64,000 nt of DNA from Shewanella khirikhana (GTDB lineage: Bacteria > Pseudomonadota > Gammaproteobacteria > Enterobacterales > Shewanellaceae). The stretch is taken from positions 248,001-312,000 of the forward strand of contig NZ_CP020373.1 of the NCBI RefSeq assembly GCF_003957745.1, given 5' to 3'. Positions 50,414-58,573 of the stretch are shown in pieces (within the stretch, counting starts at the first letter, position 1; every line of letters begins with the position of its first letter). The notes beneath the pieces are model-generated. The model was not told the origin of the DNA. It did not search any database and was given only the letters and a program-made list of their open reading frames with translations. The position numbers and the translations under genes are program-made.

Positions 50414-51141
50414 ACCAGTTCCAGTCAGGCCCAGCGGCCGCCGATTTGAATATTCAGGTATTGGGACCCGGAGCACGAATGCACCTTAAACGCAGCCGCA
50501 GCGGCGAGCTGTACCTGCGCAGCGAGTGGCAAATCAAAGCAATAACCTTTGGGGTGATTGCCTTGGTGCCCATGGCTTCGTCTTTGGTCATGGCGCTGGT
50601 GCTCGATGGCAGTGAGGCACGCATGTATGGCGTTATTGCGCCGCTGCTGTTGCTGCTGGCTCTGGGGCTGCTTGGATTACGTGAACACTGGGTGTTTCGC
50701 ACTGATGCGCTGGTGCGCGAGCGCAGCTTTTACGGCCTGTCCACCAGGGTAAAGCAGCGCTGGCCCATGGCCGAGGTGCAACTGGTGGCCGAGCCTATTG
50801 GCGCCCTTGGAAAGGGCTGTTGGCTCAGTCTTTATGCCGGAGAATCCAAAGCCCGTTACAGCATAGGCGAGCAGGCCCAAACGCAGGCCCTGGTGCGGGC
50901 GCTGGCCCAGGCGACCGGTGCCAAAGGGTTCGAGCGGATAAGCCGCTGGCCCGAATTGTGCCCGCTGGCAGCAGCTGAGGCGGATATCGGCTCGTCAGCA
51001 TCTGTGGCCGCTTGCTATGTGGGGGAAGGTCCACAGTCTGGTCAGTCCCTTGCCTGGCGCGCCGGTTCCCTGTGGCTGCTGCTGTTGCCGCTTCCGCTGT
51101 TTTTTGCCCTCGGTTTTGCACTGATGTTGCTTGGCCACTGA
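50410..51141 (+). CDS. Membrane protein with three helices, PH-like core
   Basis: Protein of 243 residues beginning with GTG that overlaps the upstream stop. Two helices (ITFGVIALVPMASSLVMALVL, GVIAPLLLLLALGLLGL), then a cytoplasmic segment (HWVFRTDALVRERSFYGLSTRVKQRWPMAEVQLVAEP) reminiscent of bacterial PH-like membrane proteins, and a C-terminal helix (LWLLLLPLPLFFALGFALMLL). No recognised family. It appears related in style to the next gene product. Confidence 0.65.
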   Translation: MNQFQSGPAAADLNIQVLGPGARMHLKRSRSGELYLRSEWQIKAITFGVIALVPMASSLVMALVLDGSEARMYGVIAPLLLLLALGLLGLREHWVFRTDALVRERSFYGLSTRVKQRWPMAEVQLVAEPIGALGKGCWLSLYAGESKARYSIGEQAQTQALVRALAQATGAKGFERISRWPELCPLAAAEADIGSSASVAACYVGEGPQSGQSLAWRAGSLWLLLLPLPLFFALGFALMLLGH

Positions 51142-51158
51142 CAAGAGCGAATACCTGT

Positions 51159-51611
51159 ATGAAATGGACGTCAGAGAATTCGGCCCAAGGTCGCCTGGAA
51201 CTTGGCAGTCGCGCCGCCTTGTTGGTGGTGGGGGCGATACCGCTTATCCCTACGCTGATTTTTGGACTGCTGGGGTTTGATGGTGATACCGAGCGGGTAC
51301 TGATTTGGGCGGTGGCGGCAAGCTTGAGCTGGCACTGTCTGTTTGCCCGGCATCAGATTGTTCTCGATAAGGGCAAAGGGCTGCTCACCCGGCGGATAAG
51401 CAGCCTGTACCCGATTTGGGTGATGCAGCTAAAGCTCAATGATATTCAGGGTTTTATGGTGGCCAACGGCCTTAGTAGCCGCCGCTGCGTGCTGATTGCC
51501 CTGTGCAAAAATGGTGAGCGCGTTGAGCTGCTTTCGGGCCACAAATCCACCATGTTAGCGGCAGGGAACCAGCTGGCCGACTTCAGCGACAAGGCGATTG
51601 CCGAAGGCTGA
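51159..51611 (+). CDS. Small membrane protein, PH-like
   Basis: Protein of 150 residues from ATG 51159; the frame upstream to 51012 overlaps the preceding gene and is not protein-like. Two helices (AALLVVGAIPLIPTLIFGLLGF, VLIWAVAASLSWHCLFA), then IVLDKGKGLLTRRISSLYPIWVMQLKLNDIQGFMV, a pattern seen in small PH/DUF-type membrane proteins. It is 17 bases downstream of the previous gene and most likely in the same operon. Role unknown. Confidence 0.65.
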   Translation: MKWTSENSAQGRLELGSRAALLVVGAIPLIPTLIFGLLGFDGDTERVLIWAVAASLSWHCLFARHQIVLDKGKGLLTRRISSLYPIWVMQLKLNDIQGFMVANGLSSRRCVLIALCKNGERVELLSGHKSTMLAAGNQLADFSDKAIAEG

Positions 51612-51657
51612 GACGCCAGAGTATAAAATGTACGTTTTTTATTCTTTGCCCTTGACG

Positions 51658-51678
51658 GCAAATGTGTTTAACATTTGC
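51658..51678. promoter_or_regulatory. Inverted repeat upstream of the bactofilin gene
   Basis: GCAAATGT-GTTTA-ACATTTGC, a perfect 8-bp dyad with a 5-base spacer, placed 44 bases before the bactofilin start and next to TTGACG (51652-51657), a -35-like hexamer. A repressor or activator site is inferred. Confidence 0.5.
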
Positions 51679-51721
51679 GCCACAAAAATAACAGCCTGAC
51701 GAAAGTACGAGTAACGGGATA

Positions 51722-52657
51722 ATGAACAAGGGACAAGGGATCACCTTTATTGGCGCCGGCACCCGCCTGGAAGGCGAGCTGACGCTGGAAAGCGCCGCGC
51801 TGGTTTCCGGCGAGCTCAGAGGCAAAATCAGCTCCGCCGGACAAATCAAAATTGAGCCGGAAGGGTTGATTGATGGCGAACTGAATTGCCACGAACTCAG
51901 AGTTTGCGGCACCTTTCGCGGTAAGCTGCGCTGCCAGAAACTCACCATAGTCCACGGTGGTGTGGTCGAAGGTGAAGTGGCCAGCAATCAAATGGAAATT
52001 TTCGACGGTGGCCAGTTTGTGGGCAGCCGCACCCGTGGTCCGGATGCAGTGGATATGCCCATGCCGGCCAATGCCGTGTTGCCACAGGAAGGTGGCAAGA
52101 GCCATCTGAAGTTGGTTGTGGGACTTGCCGCCGCCATTGGTATTGGTTGGCTGGTGGTGGCCAAAACGCCGCTGATTGCCAATATCAGCCACAGCTTACA
52201 GACGCTGAGTGCATCCAACACGGACGCCGGTGATGAGAAAGCCAGGGCCGTACTCGATAACCTGATTGCCACCGAAACCTCGGCAGGTATGGCTCAGAGT
52301 GATGCATCGCAGGCGGGGATTGTGCTTGAAGCTTCCGGCTCTCTGCCGGCAGCCGGTTATTTTGCTGAAGACAGCGAAGCCATGGATGCTGCCAATGCCA
52401 TGCTGCTGGAGCAGTCCTTCAGCGAAAACAGCGCCGCCGATGCTGATGCCGAAGCAGAACAGGGCTTGCAGCCTCAGCCTTCGGAAGGTGAAACCGCAGA
52501 CAGTGCGCAAGAAAGCACTGCTGCCGACAGTCTTGCGACAGGCGCTGCCGCCAATGTGACTGGCAGCGGCACTGTGGTGGTAGATAGCGACGCCAGTGCA
52601 GTTGGCACCCAGGGCGCAGCCGATGTACCTGTGAATGCACCGGTTAATCGCATGTAA
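51722..52657 (+). CDS. Bactofilin with C-terminal transmembrane extension
   Basis: Protein of 311 residues. The first ~105 residues are a bactofilin (polymer-forming beta-helix) domain: GITFIGAGTRLEGELTLESAALVSGELRGKI, then VSGEL/IDGEL/FRGKL/VEGEV rungs. Bactofilins polymerise without nucleotide at the membrane and place wall enzymes or define shape. Unlike the usual short family members, this one has a helix (LVVGLAAAIGIGWLVVA, ~130-148) and a ~160-residue Ala/Asp/Glu-rich tail that should be periplasmic. Own promoter region with a perfect inverted repeat. A strong terminator follows. Confidence 0.85.
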   Translation: MNKGQGITFIGAGTRLEGELTLESAALVSGELRGKISSAGQIKIEPEGLIDGELNCHELRVCGTFRGKLRCQKLTIVHGGVVEGEVASNQMEIFDGGQFVGSRTRGPDAVDMPMPANAVLPQEGGKSHLKLVVGLAAAIGIGWLVVAKTPLIANISHSLQTLSASNTDAGDEKARAVLDNLIATETSAGMAQSDASQAGIVLEASGSLPAAGYFAEDSEAMDAANAMLLEQSFSENSAADADAEAEQGLQPQPSEGETADSAQESTAADSLATGAAANVTGSGTVVVDSDASAVGTQGAADVPVNAPVNRM

Positions 52658-52675
52658 GCCATTGTCTTGTCGAGT

Positions 52676-52707
52676 AAAAACGCGGCCTTTAAGCCGCGTT
52701 TTTTATT
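52676..52707. terminator. Terminator after the bactofilin gene
   Basis: AAACGCGGC-CTTTAA-GCCGCGTTT stem with A and T runs; also faces the convergent universal stress protein gene. Confidence 0.9.
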
Positions 52708-52723
52708 GCCATGATGCGCTTTA

Positions 52724-53617
52724 TCAGTGCAGCAGCGCCTGCTGGGCGTGAGGTTTTAAGGCCAGCACATCGCACCTCAGTTGATTCAGCAGTTGCTCCG
52801 AGGCACGGCCTTTTAGCGAGCTCAGTAAACTGGCGTGTTCACCTGCGCCCATGACCACCAGATTGCTGTGCCAGCGGCGGGCGGCTTCGGGCACCATGTC
52901 GTCGGGCAGGCCTGCGGCCAGATGCAGGCGTTTATCCTCCAGCGCCAACGGCTCGGCGGTTTGCCGCAGTCGTCGCCACTGCTCGGCAACCCAGGTGTGA
53001 TGATTCAAATCTTTGTTTTCAAACGACACACTCAAATCATGCGCCTGATAGCAGGTCAGCAAATGCAGCTCCATGCTAAAGAGTTTGGCCAGTTCATCTG
53101 ACACATCCAACAGCTGGCGATTGAATTGACGATGGGGGTCGCTCTCTTCGTCTACTTCCAGCGCCGTCAGTAATTTACCGTCGTTTTCCCAGGGCTCGCG
53201 GCTGACAAACAATACCGGCAGCGGCGCCTGTTGCAACAGCAGCCAATCATCGGTGTGGCTGAATTCACACCTGAAGGTGGAGTATTCGTGGTGTTCCAGG
53301 ATCAGTAAGTCGTATTCGTTGTGTTCGAGCTCATTCAGCACTGCATTGGCCAGGGTGGCGGCATGGCAGTGTTTGAGGATCAGATGCAGGTCTTTGTCCG
53401 GGTAGCTGGGCTGTTTTTGTCGCTGATGGCTGATGCCGGGCGCCATCATCAACAAGTGCTGTAACCATTGACTGATAGCCGCCTGCTTTGGGAGCTGAAC
53501 CCTGAGTACCGTAAGGTCTGCATGGCTTTGATTAGCAAAGTGAATTGCTTTTCTGAGCGCAGGCTTGGCGTGTAGCCCATCGTCGGTGGCAACGAGGACC
53601 CGTGAAAAATGACACAT
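52724..53617 (-). CDS. uspE: Tandem universal stress protein (UspE-like)
   Basis: Cytoplasmic protein of 297 residues made of two Usp domains (~1-145 and ~150-290), near the ~316-residue UspE of E. coli. Domain 1 opens with RVLVATDDGLHAKPALRKAIHFA; domain 2 keeps LVVMGAGEHASLLSSLKGRASEQLL in place of the ATP-binding G-2x-G-9x-G(S/T) loop. These proteins are induced by stress and growth arrest and bind nucleotides or partners. GGAAATCC-type site before the start. Monocistronic. Confidence 0.85.
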   Translation of the reverse strand: MCHFSRVLVATDDGLHAKPALRKAIHFANQSHADLTVLRVQLPKQAAISQWLQHLLMMAPGISHQRQKQPSYPDKDLHLILKHCHAATLANAVLNELEHNEYDLLILEHHEYSTFRCEFSHTDDWLLLQQAPLPVLFVSREPWENDGKLLTALEVDEESDPHRQFNRQLLDVSDELAKLFSMELHLLTCYQAHDLSVSFENKDLNHHTWVAEQWRRLRQTAEPLALEDKRLHLAAGLPDDMVPEAARRWHSNLVVMGAGEHASLLSSLKGRASEQLLNQLRCDVLALKPHAQQALLH

Positions 53618-53796
53618 TTGGATTTCCTCTGTGGTGGCTAAATTTCCCTTTCAGGCAATTTTAGTGTGCTGCCACCAGCCTGACTAAATACCCTTTTGGA
53701 CTTTTAGCCCTTGCCCATAGCGGGATTCGGTCTGTTTGAGGATACAAATTGGTGTGCATTTTGCCGTATGGTATTCCATTTGGGGTTGGTGGCTTT

Positions 53797-55317
53797 TTAA
53801 GGAATATTCTCGAGCACTTCTATCTGCCAATCGGGGAGTTTGGCGCCAAGATCGGCGCGGATCACGCTGGCATCGCCTTTGACCACAATCAGCGGCGCCT
53901 GACTGAACACCAGCCGGTTGAACCCGGCCAGAGCAGGGCGATTCAGCAAGGTGCCCGCAGCCTTTGGCTGCGATTGCCCCCGCTCCAGTGCATCCAGCCA
54001 ATCAGCCAGGGCGGCACCCGGGCTGTCGGCCCTCAGTATGCGCTGTCCGGCCAGATAGCTTTGCAGCGCATTGAGCTCCTCTGTGCCCGCGTCGTCTTTT
54101 GCCAGCAGTGCCAGGTGGTCAACAATGCCGCGCACGAAAGCGCCGCTGCTTTCATTGGCGCTGGCACCGTAAAACTTGAGGGTGCGGCTTAGTGGGTTGT
54201 CGATGCAGCTGCCGTACACGCCATAGGTCAGGCCTCGCTGGCTGCGAAGATCGTAAAACAGCCTGCCACTTTGACTGCGGCCAAGGAGTGCGGCAGCCGC
54301 CTTGCAGCTGCTACTGTCGCCTGAGGGGCTAAGGCCGTAGCCGATGCGGACCTGGGCCTGAACCTGTCCGGGGGCGTCCAGCAAATAGAGGCGTTTGCCC
54401 GATTGAGACAGCGGGGTCAGCAGAGCTGGCTTATCGGGCTCGGCGTGGCGCTGTGGCGGGGCAATCATTTCCGCCTGAGCACGGAAAGAGTGAGGCGCAT
54501 TGTCATCCTGGGTCGCTGCGCTATGACTGAGTAAATGGGTTTGGGCCTGCGCCCGGAACGCCTGCAGGCTTGCGCTCAGCTCATCCAGGTTGCCATCAAA
54601 AGGGCGGTTGTAGCCAAGATACGGGTGGCCTTCACCCAGCACCTTTTGCGCCCACAGCCGGTCGATATCGGCGCCGGTGAAGGCATCTATGTGACGCGCA
54701 AGCTTCTGTTCCCGCACGATACGGTTAAAGTCGGCGCTGGTCATTTGGCAAAGACCGTCCATCAATGCAAGTGCCCGCTGTTTAAGTACAGCTGCCGAGT
54801 CACAGCGGCTTGAGAAGCTTAAGCTGTGCAGCCTTGCCACAACGACAAGGTTTTCGGCGCAGGCGTCGCCATTCAGTGCGGCATGCCTTGCTTGGGCGTT
54901 CAGGGCGCGGGCAAGCAAGTCGCCGTGGGCCAGGGTGCTGCCTGGGCTAACCAAGATGAAATGGGCAGCCTTTAGGCGAGCATCGACGGTGACTGCGCCC
55001 TGTTGGCGGATGCCTGAGCGCATAAGAGTTTCAGTTTGTTGCTCGTCAAGCGGCTCAGCGCCAATTTGTGGAAATGGTGGCAGCCCGGAAACTGGCTTGG
55101 TCTGACGGTCACTGCTGGCATCGGCCAAGCCGGTTTCGATGGCAAGATTGGCGCTGCCGCCGGTGTTGGCAAAGTCGGCCAGCGTAGGCGCTGCCACCGG
55201 CTCAAAGCTCAGCTGGGTTTGTTGGCAGCTGCAAAGCAGTGGCGCTGCTATCAGCAGCACAGCTGTCTGCAACGTCCGGAACCCCGGCGCCCGGCGCGGA
55301 TTCACAAAAGCGTTCAC
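53797..55317 (-). CDS. M16 (pitrilysin) family lipoprotein, non-catalytic partner
   Basis: Protein of 506 residues from a GTG at 55317 whose last two bases overlap the TGA of the upstream M16 gene. Lipobox LLCSC-QQTQ. It has the M16 fold (ISRAQ ... LYLLDAPGQVQAQVRIGYGLSP, RLFYDLRSQRGLTYGVYG near the C-terminus) but no HxxEH zinc site, as in the beta-like subunits of two-gene M16 peptidases. With its catalytic neighbour it should form a heterodimeric cage for peptides at the outer or inner membrane. Translational coupling supports equal amounts. Confidence 0.85.
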   Translation of the reverse strand: MNAFVNPRRAPGFRTLQTAVLLIAAPLLCSCQQTQLSFEPVAAPTLADFANTGGSANLAIETGLADASSDRQTKPVSGLPPFPQIGAEPLDEQQTETLMRSGIRQQGAVTVDARLKAAHFILVSPGSTLAHGDLLARALNAQARHAALNGDACAENLVVVARLHSLSFSSRCDSAAVLKQRALALMDGLCQMTSADFNRIVREQKLARHIDAFTGADIDRLWAQKVLGEGHPYLGYNRPFDGNLDELSASLQAFRAQAQTHLLSHSAATQDDNAPHSFRAQAEMIAPPQRHAEPDKPALLTPLSQSGKRLYLLDAPGQVQAQVRIGYGLSPSGDSSSCKAAAALLGRSQSGRLFYDLRSQRGLTYGVYGSCIDNPLSRTLKFYGASANESSGAFVRGIVDHLALLAKDDAGTEELNALQSYLAGQRILRADSPGAALADWLDALERGQSQPKAAGTLLNRPALAGFNRLVFSQAPLIVVKGDASVIRADLGAKLPDWQIEVLENIP

Positions 55318-56801
55318 AGTGCCAGCTCCTCTAGTCCATCGGCCCAGCCATCCGGCAGCCATTCCAGCAGCCCCTTGCCAAAGCGGGTATGCCAGGCGGG
55401 CAGCAAATCGAGTCTCACGGTATGGCCATTGAAATACTGCTCGGCCACCCGCTGTAAATCGGCGGCCGTGACAGATTCAATTGCCCGCCACGGCGCCTGC
55501 AGCGGGCTTGGGTTGTCTGCGGCTGGGGTGGCGGCGAGTTGCTGCGCCAGCAACTCATCCCGCTCGAGTCGCTGCTGGTACTGAGTCAGCCACAGCGATT
55601 TAAGCCCGCACAGTTCTGACTCGCTCAGCGGCTTGTCTGCGGCGGCTTGAAGCAGTTGGCCAACGCCCTTTGCCAGCGTGTCCAGGCTGACCCGCGCCCT
55701 TGGTACCAACACCAGATTGGTCATACCGTGCAGGTCCATGTCCAGCGGCAGAGACTGGCTGAACATAGTTTGATCCCCCTTGATGCCGGCGCGCTCAAGG
55801 CTGGATGCAATGCGCTGAAACAGCTGCAGTTCCAGCAGCCGAATGGCAGCAGCATCCGGGTGGCTGCGACCGACCGTGTGCCAGGCGAGCAGCAATCCAG
55901 GCCAGGGAGCGCGTTCATCCACCACTTCGCCATGGCTTGCAGGCCTTGGCCGCCAGAGCGGGGGTTCCGAGGCGGTGGCGTTGTTGCTGACGTTTGGGCT
56001 GGCATTGTCGCCGGTGTCAGAGTCAATTTGATTACTCCAGTCGCCAAAGTACTGCTGCACCAGGGCGCCTGTGTTGTCCGGCAGTTTACCTGTCAGAGCG
56101 AGGGTCATGGCGGCAGGACGATAATGGCGGCGGTGAAATGCCTGTAAGTGCTCGGGCGTGGCGGCCTGAATATCGGCTTTGGTGCCAATAATCGCATGGC
56201 GGTAGGGGGTATCGGCTGCCTGAGTGAGCAGGTATTCCATTGCAGCGCGAAAATAAGGCTGGTTATCAATGGTCTGTGCCATTTCCGCAAGGACAGTTTT
56301 TTGCTGATTGAGCACCGCCTGTTCGGAAAGCTCGGGGCGGGAGAAGCGGTCGCGCTCCAATGCCAGGCTGAAGCTTAGCCCTTCGGCGGGAATGCGGCTG
56401 TAGTAGCGGGTATCATCAAAACTGGTGCTGGCATTGAAACTGGCGCCCATGGCATTCATCAGCTTGCTGTAATCATCCCCCGGCGCCAGCGCACTGCCTT
56501 TGAACAGCAGATGCTCAAAAAGATGCGCCCAGCCGGTTTGCCCGACCAGTTCGTGGCGCGAACCCACCGCGAAGCGGCTCGCCATGGCGATGCTCTGCTT
56601 GCCTTCGCGGGGCAGCAGATACAGACCCATGCCATTCTCCAGTTGGCTGTAGCTGATGGCCTGGTCCAGTTGCCTGAGGTGGCTGTCGTCCAGGCGGCAC
56701 TCGCCTGCATGTGCGGCAACGGGCACAGCTAGCAGCATGGCCAGTGGCATGGCTGGCAGGGATGTCGGCAACAGCGGGCGAAGGCGGCCAAGCAGGTTCA
56801 T
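55314..56801 (-). CDS. M16 (pitrilysin) family zinc protease, catalytic subunit
   Basis: Protein of 495 residues from ATG 56801 (GGAAATAACAACC upstream); the 25-residue extension upstream lies in the repeat element and is rejected. Signal peptide ends near VAAHAG. The inverted zinc motif HLFEH is in GWAHLFEHLLFKGSALAPG, with the downstream Glu in QQKTVLAEMAQTIDN. The C-terminal half ends in LPDGWADGLEELAL. Periplasmic peptidase acting with the coupled non-catalytic M16 lipoprotein encoded immediately downstream. The structured repeat begins 20 bases upstream of the start codon, so it may sit in the 5' untranslated region. Confidence 0.88.
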   Translation of the reverse strand: MNLLGRLRPLLPTSLPAMPLAMLLAVPVAAHAGECRLDDSHLRQLDQAISYSQLENGMGLYLLPREGKQSIAMASRFAVGSRHELVGQTGWAHLFEHLLFKGSALAPGDDYSKLMNAMGASFNASTSFDDTRYYSRIPAEGLSFSLALERDRFSRPELSEQAVLNQQKTVLAEMAQTIDNQPYFRAAMEYLLTQAADTPYRHAIIGTKADIQAATPEHLQAFHRRHYRPAAMTLALTGKLPDNTGALVQQYFGDWSNQIDSDTGDNASPNVSNNATASEPPLWRPRPASHGEVVDERAPWPGLLLAWHTVGRSHPDAAAIRLLELQLFQRIASSLERAGIKGDQTMFSQSLPLDMDLHGMTNLVLVPRARVSLDTLAKGVGQLLQAAADKPLSESELCGLKSLWLTQYQQRLERDELLAQQLAATPAADNPSPLQAPWRAIESVTAADLQRVAEQYFNGHTVRLDLLPAWHTRFGKGLLEWLPDGWADGLEELAL

Positions 56802-56820
56802 GGTTGTTATTTCCAAGCCA

Positions 56821-57084
56821 AGGGGCTGTTTATCTTTTGAGCTGATTTTGCAGCGGTTTGTGGGTTCTTTATACAAGGCAGAGGGTTTGAAAGGTAGTTA
56901 TTCTACCTCATAAGCCGATAACGCCGTAGAAAGGACCCACAAACGCTGCCCGAAGGGTTCGGCTAAAAGCGTTGTACTCTGTGTTGAGCGCTCCTTGCTT
57001 AGGATTCTGGGCGGCAGAGCACTCACCTTGATTAAAACGCTTTTGCATCGAACAAAATTTAACCGCGAAAGATAAACAGTCCCT
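56821..57084 (+). repeat. 265-bp structured intergenic repeat, copy 2
   Basis: Same architecture as 14934-15199. Termini AGGGGCTGTTTATCTTT (56821-56837) pair with 57068-57084 (16 of 17). Inner helices: GCAGCGGTTTGTGGGT (56850-56865) with ACCCACAAACGCTGC (56935-56949); AGGTAG/CTACCT hairpin (56892-56908); AAAAGCGTT (56965-56973) with AACGCTTTT (57036-57044). TGCCCGAAGGGTTCG (56947-56961) and CGAACAAAATTTAA (57049-57062) are identical to copy 1. It separates the divergent M16 and M14 genes and lies in the M16 leader. Confidence 0.8.
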
Positions 57085-57168
57085 AGGCATGTCATTCAGT
57101 TTTTCATCTTTGCTGATATGATGGCAAGGCTTCCCTTTTCGCCTTTTGTAATTGCAAGGATGTGTTCA

Positions 57169-57990
57169 ATGAGCCGCTCCCCTTTCGAGTCTTTTGTCTG
57201 GCACAGCGAGATTTTCGAGTGCAACAGCACGGATATCAGCCGTTTTTACGCCTTGTTGGAGCAGGAAAAGACCCGCCTGGGGTTGAGTGCCAAAAAACTT
57301 GGCAGTGCCGGAGGCCATCCACTGTGGTTGATGCAATCGCCCGGACAAAAAGCGGGACTGCCAAACCTGCTCATCAGCGCAGGCTTTCACGGCGAAGAGG
57401 CTGCGGGCCCATGGGGGCTGCTGTATTTATTGTCGCAGCTCGACGCCAGTTTGTTCGAGCGGGTGAATCTGAGCCTGCTGCCACTGGTGAACCCCACGGG
57501 CTTTGCCAAAGGGCACAGGTTCAACGAGCTGGGCGAAAACCCCAATCGTGGTTTCTTCGTTGAAAACGGTAAGGCCAAAGCGGGTGACGATACGTCTTAT
57601 GAAGGCAAGATTTTGCTGGAACACGCCCATCTGCTGCAGGTTGCGAGCCGCGATGGCATTCTCACCTGCCATGAAGACGTGCTGCTGAAAGACACCTACG
57701 TGTACACCTTCGAGCCCAGCCAGGCGCCGGGCCGCTTCAGTCATACCCTGCGGGATGCGCTTGGGCATTACTTCCCGATTGCCCAGGATGGCAGCATTGA
57801 CGATTGCCCGGTGCGTGACGGGGTAATCTTCAATCACTTCGATACCTCGTTCGAGTCTTTCCTGGTGCGCAGCGGTGCACGTGTTGGCTGCTGCAGTGAG
57901 ACCCCCGGGCAGCAGAATCTGGATCAGCGTATTCTCGCCAATGCCGCCGCCATGGGCGCATTTTTGGATATGCTGGCAGCGGCTGAATGA
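57169..57990 (+). CDS. M14-family metallocarboxypeptidase-like protein (succinylglutamate desuccinylase/MpaA group)
   Basis: Protein of 273 residues from ATG 57169 (AAGGATG site eight bases before). Zn ligands are visible: HGEE in SAGFHGEEAAGPWG and a second His in LTCHEDVLLKD; the catalytic Glu is likely in CSETPG near residue 252. NPTGFAKGHRFNELGENPNRGF resembles the substrate-binding Arg/Asn region of MpaA and AstE relatives. It probably cleaves an amide bond in a peptide or acyl-amino acid in the cytoplasm. No signal peptide. The exact substrate cannot be assigned. It is divergent from the M16 operon across repeat copy 2. Confidence 0.83.
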   Translation: MSRSPFESFVWHSEIFECNSTDISRFYALLEQEKTRLGLSAKKLGSAGGHPLWLMQSPGQKAGLPNLLISAGFHGEEAAGPWGLLYLLSQLDASLFERVNLSLLPLVNPTGFAKGHRFNELGENPNRGFFVENGKAKAGDDTSYEGKILLEHAHLLQVASRDGILTCHEDVLLKDTYVYTFEPSQAPGRFSHTLRDALGHYFPIAQDGSIDDCPVRDGVIFNHFDTSFESFLVRSGARVGCCSETPGQQNLDQRILANAAAMGAFLDMLAAAE

Positions 57991-58295
57991 TACACGTGAT
58001 ACTTGGTCTAAACCGGTGGGGAGTAGAGTGTTGAGTGCCTTCATTAAGCATCGGTAGCCGCGAAAGACAATGGTCGGCAGATGTTATCTCAGCCAGAGGT
58101 GCTTTTGACCTACACTCTATTTGTTGCTTGTCCCATGATTAGCGTGCATATCAGCGCAGATTAAATTTCCAGTTTTTTGCGGAGGTTTTTGCTGGCATGT
58201 ACTTAGAGAGATGTTTACGATAGATTGAGTTCACAAGAGTTTAACAATCAGTTGCCGCCGGGTTGGTGGCACTTACAACTACAGGGAGAGTTCCG
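57991..58295. other. 305-bp gap before the small membrane protein gene
   Basis: No gene, strong hairpin or recognised regulatory element; GTTTACGATAGATTGAGTTC (58211-58230) and nearby AT-rich stretches may contain a promoter. The AGGGAGAG ribosome site closes the region. Confidence 0.35.
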
Positions 58296-58511
58296 TTGAA
58301 TATTGATGCCACTTTAGCAGGCCTGGTTATCTTGGTCTTCGCGCTGCTCATGGGCGCTGTGAGTTATTACCTGGGCTGCCGTAAAACTCAGACCCCGATT
58401 TTGACTGCTGTTTTAGGTATGCTACTTTCACTTATTCCTCCTTTAGCATTGATTTTTGTAGCGGTATTGGTGTTTAAAAAGGATGTGAACGTAGCTGGAT
58501 GTAGTCACTAA
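58296..58511 (+). CDS. Small two-helix membrane protein
   Basis: Protein of 71 residues starting at TTG 58296, chosen because AGGGAGAG stands seven to eight bases before it; the frame upstream (from 58263) has no ribosome site. Two helices, LAGLVILVFALLMGAVSYYLG and ILTAVLGMLLSLIPPLALIFVAVLV, with a short Arg/Lys/Cys loop (CRKTQTP) and a Cys-containing tail. Family not recognised. A strong terminator follows 20 bases after the stop. Confidence 0.65.
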   Translation: MNIDATLAGLVILVFALLMGAVSYYLGCRKTQTPILTAVLGMLLSLIPPLALIFVAVLVFKKDVNVAGCSH

Positions 58512-58529
58512 GTGACAGATTTTAAAACA

Positions 58530-58556
58530 AAAAGCCGCCCAAGGGCGGCTTTTTTG
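58530..58556. terminator. Bidirectional terminator
   Basis: AAGCCGCCC-AA-GGGCGGCTT stem with T6, between the small membrane protein gene and the convergent L,D-transpeptidase gene. Confidence 0.9.
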
Positions 58557-58573
58557 TTATCCAGCAATCCGCA

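Noticed and set aside
51012..51158. Extension of the small membrane protein upstream to 51012
   Set aside because: Overlaps the preceding gene and has Arg/Cys-rich non-protein composition.
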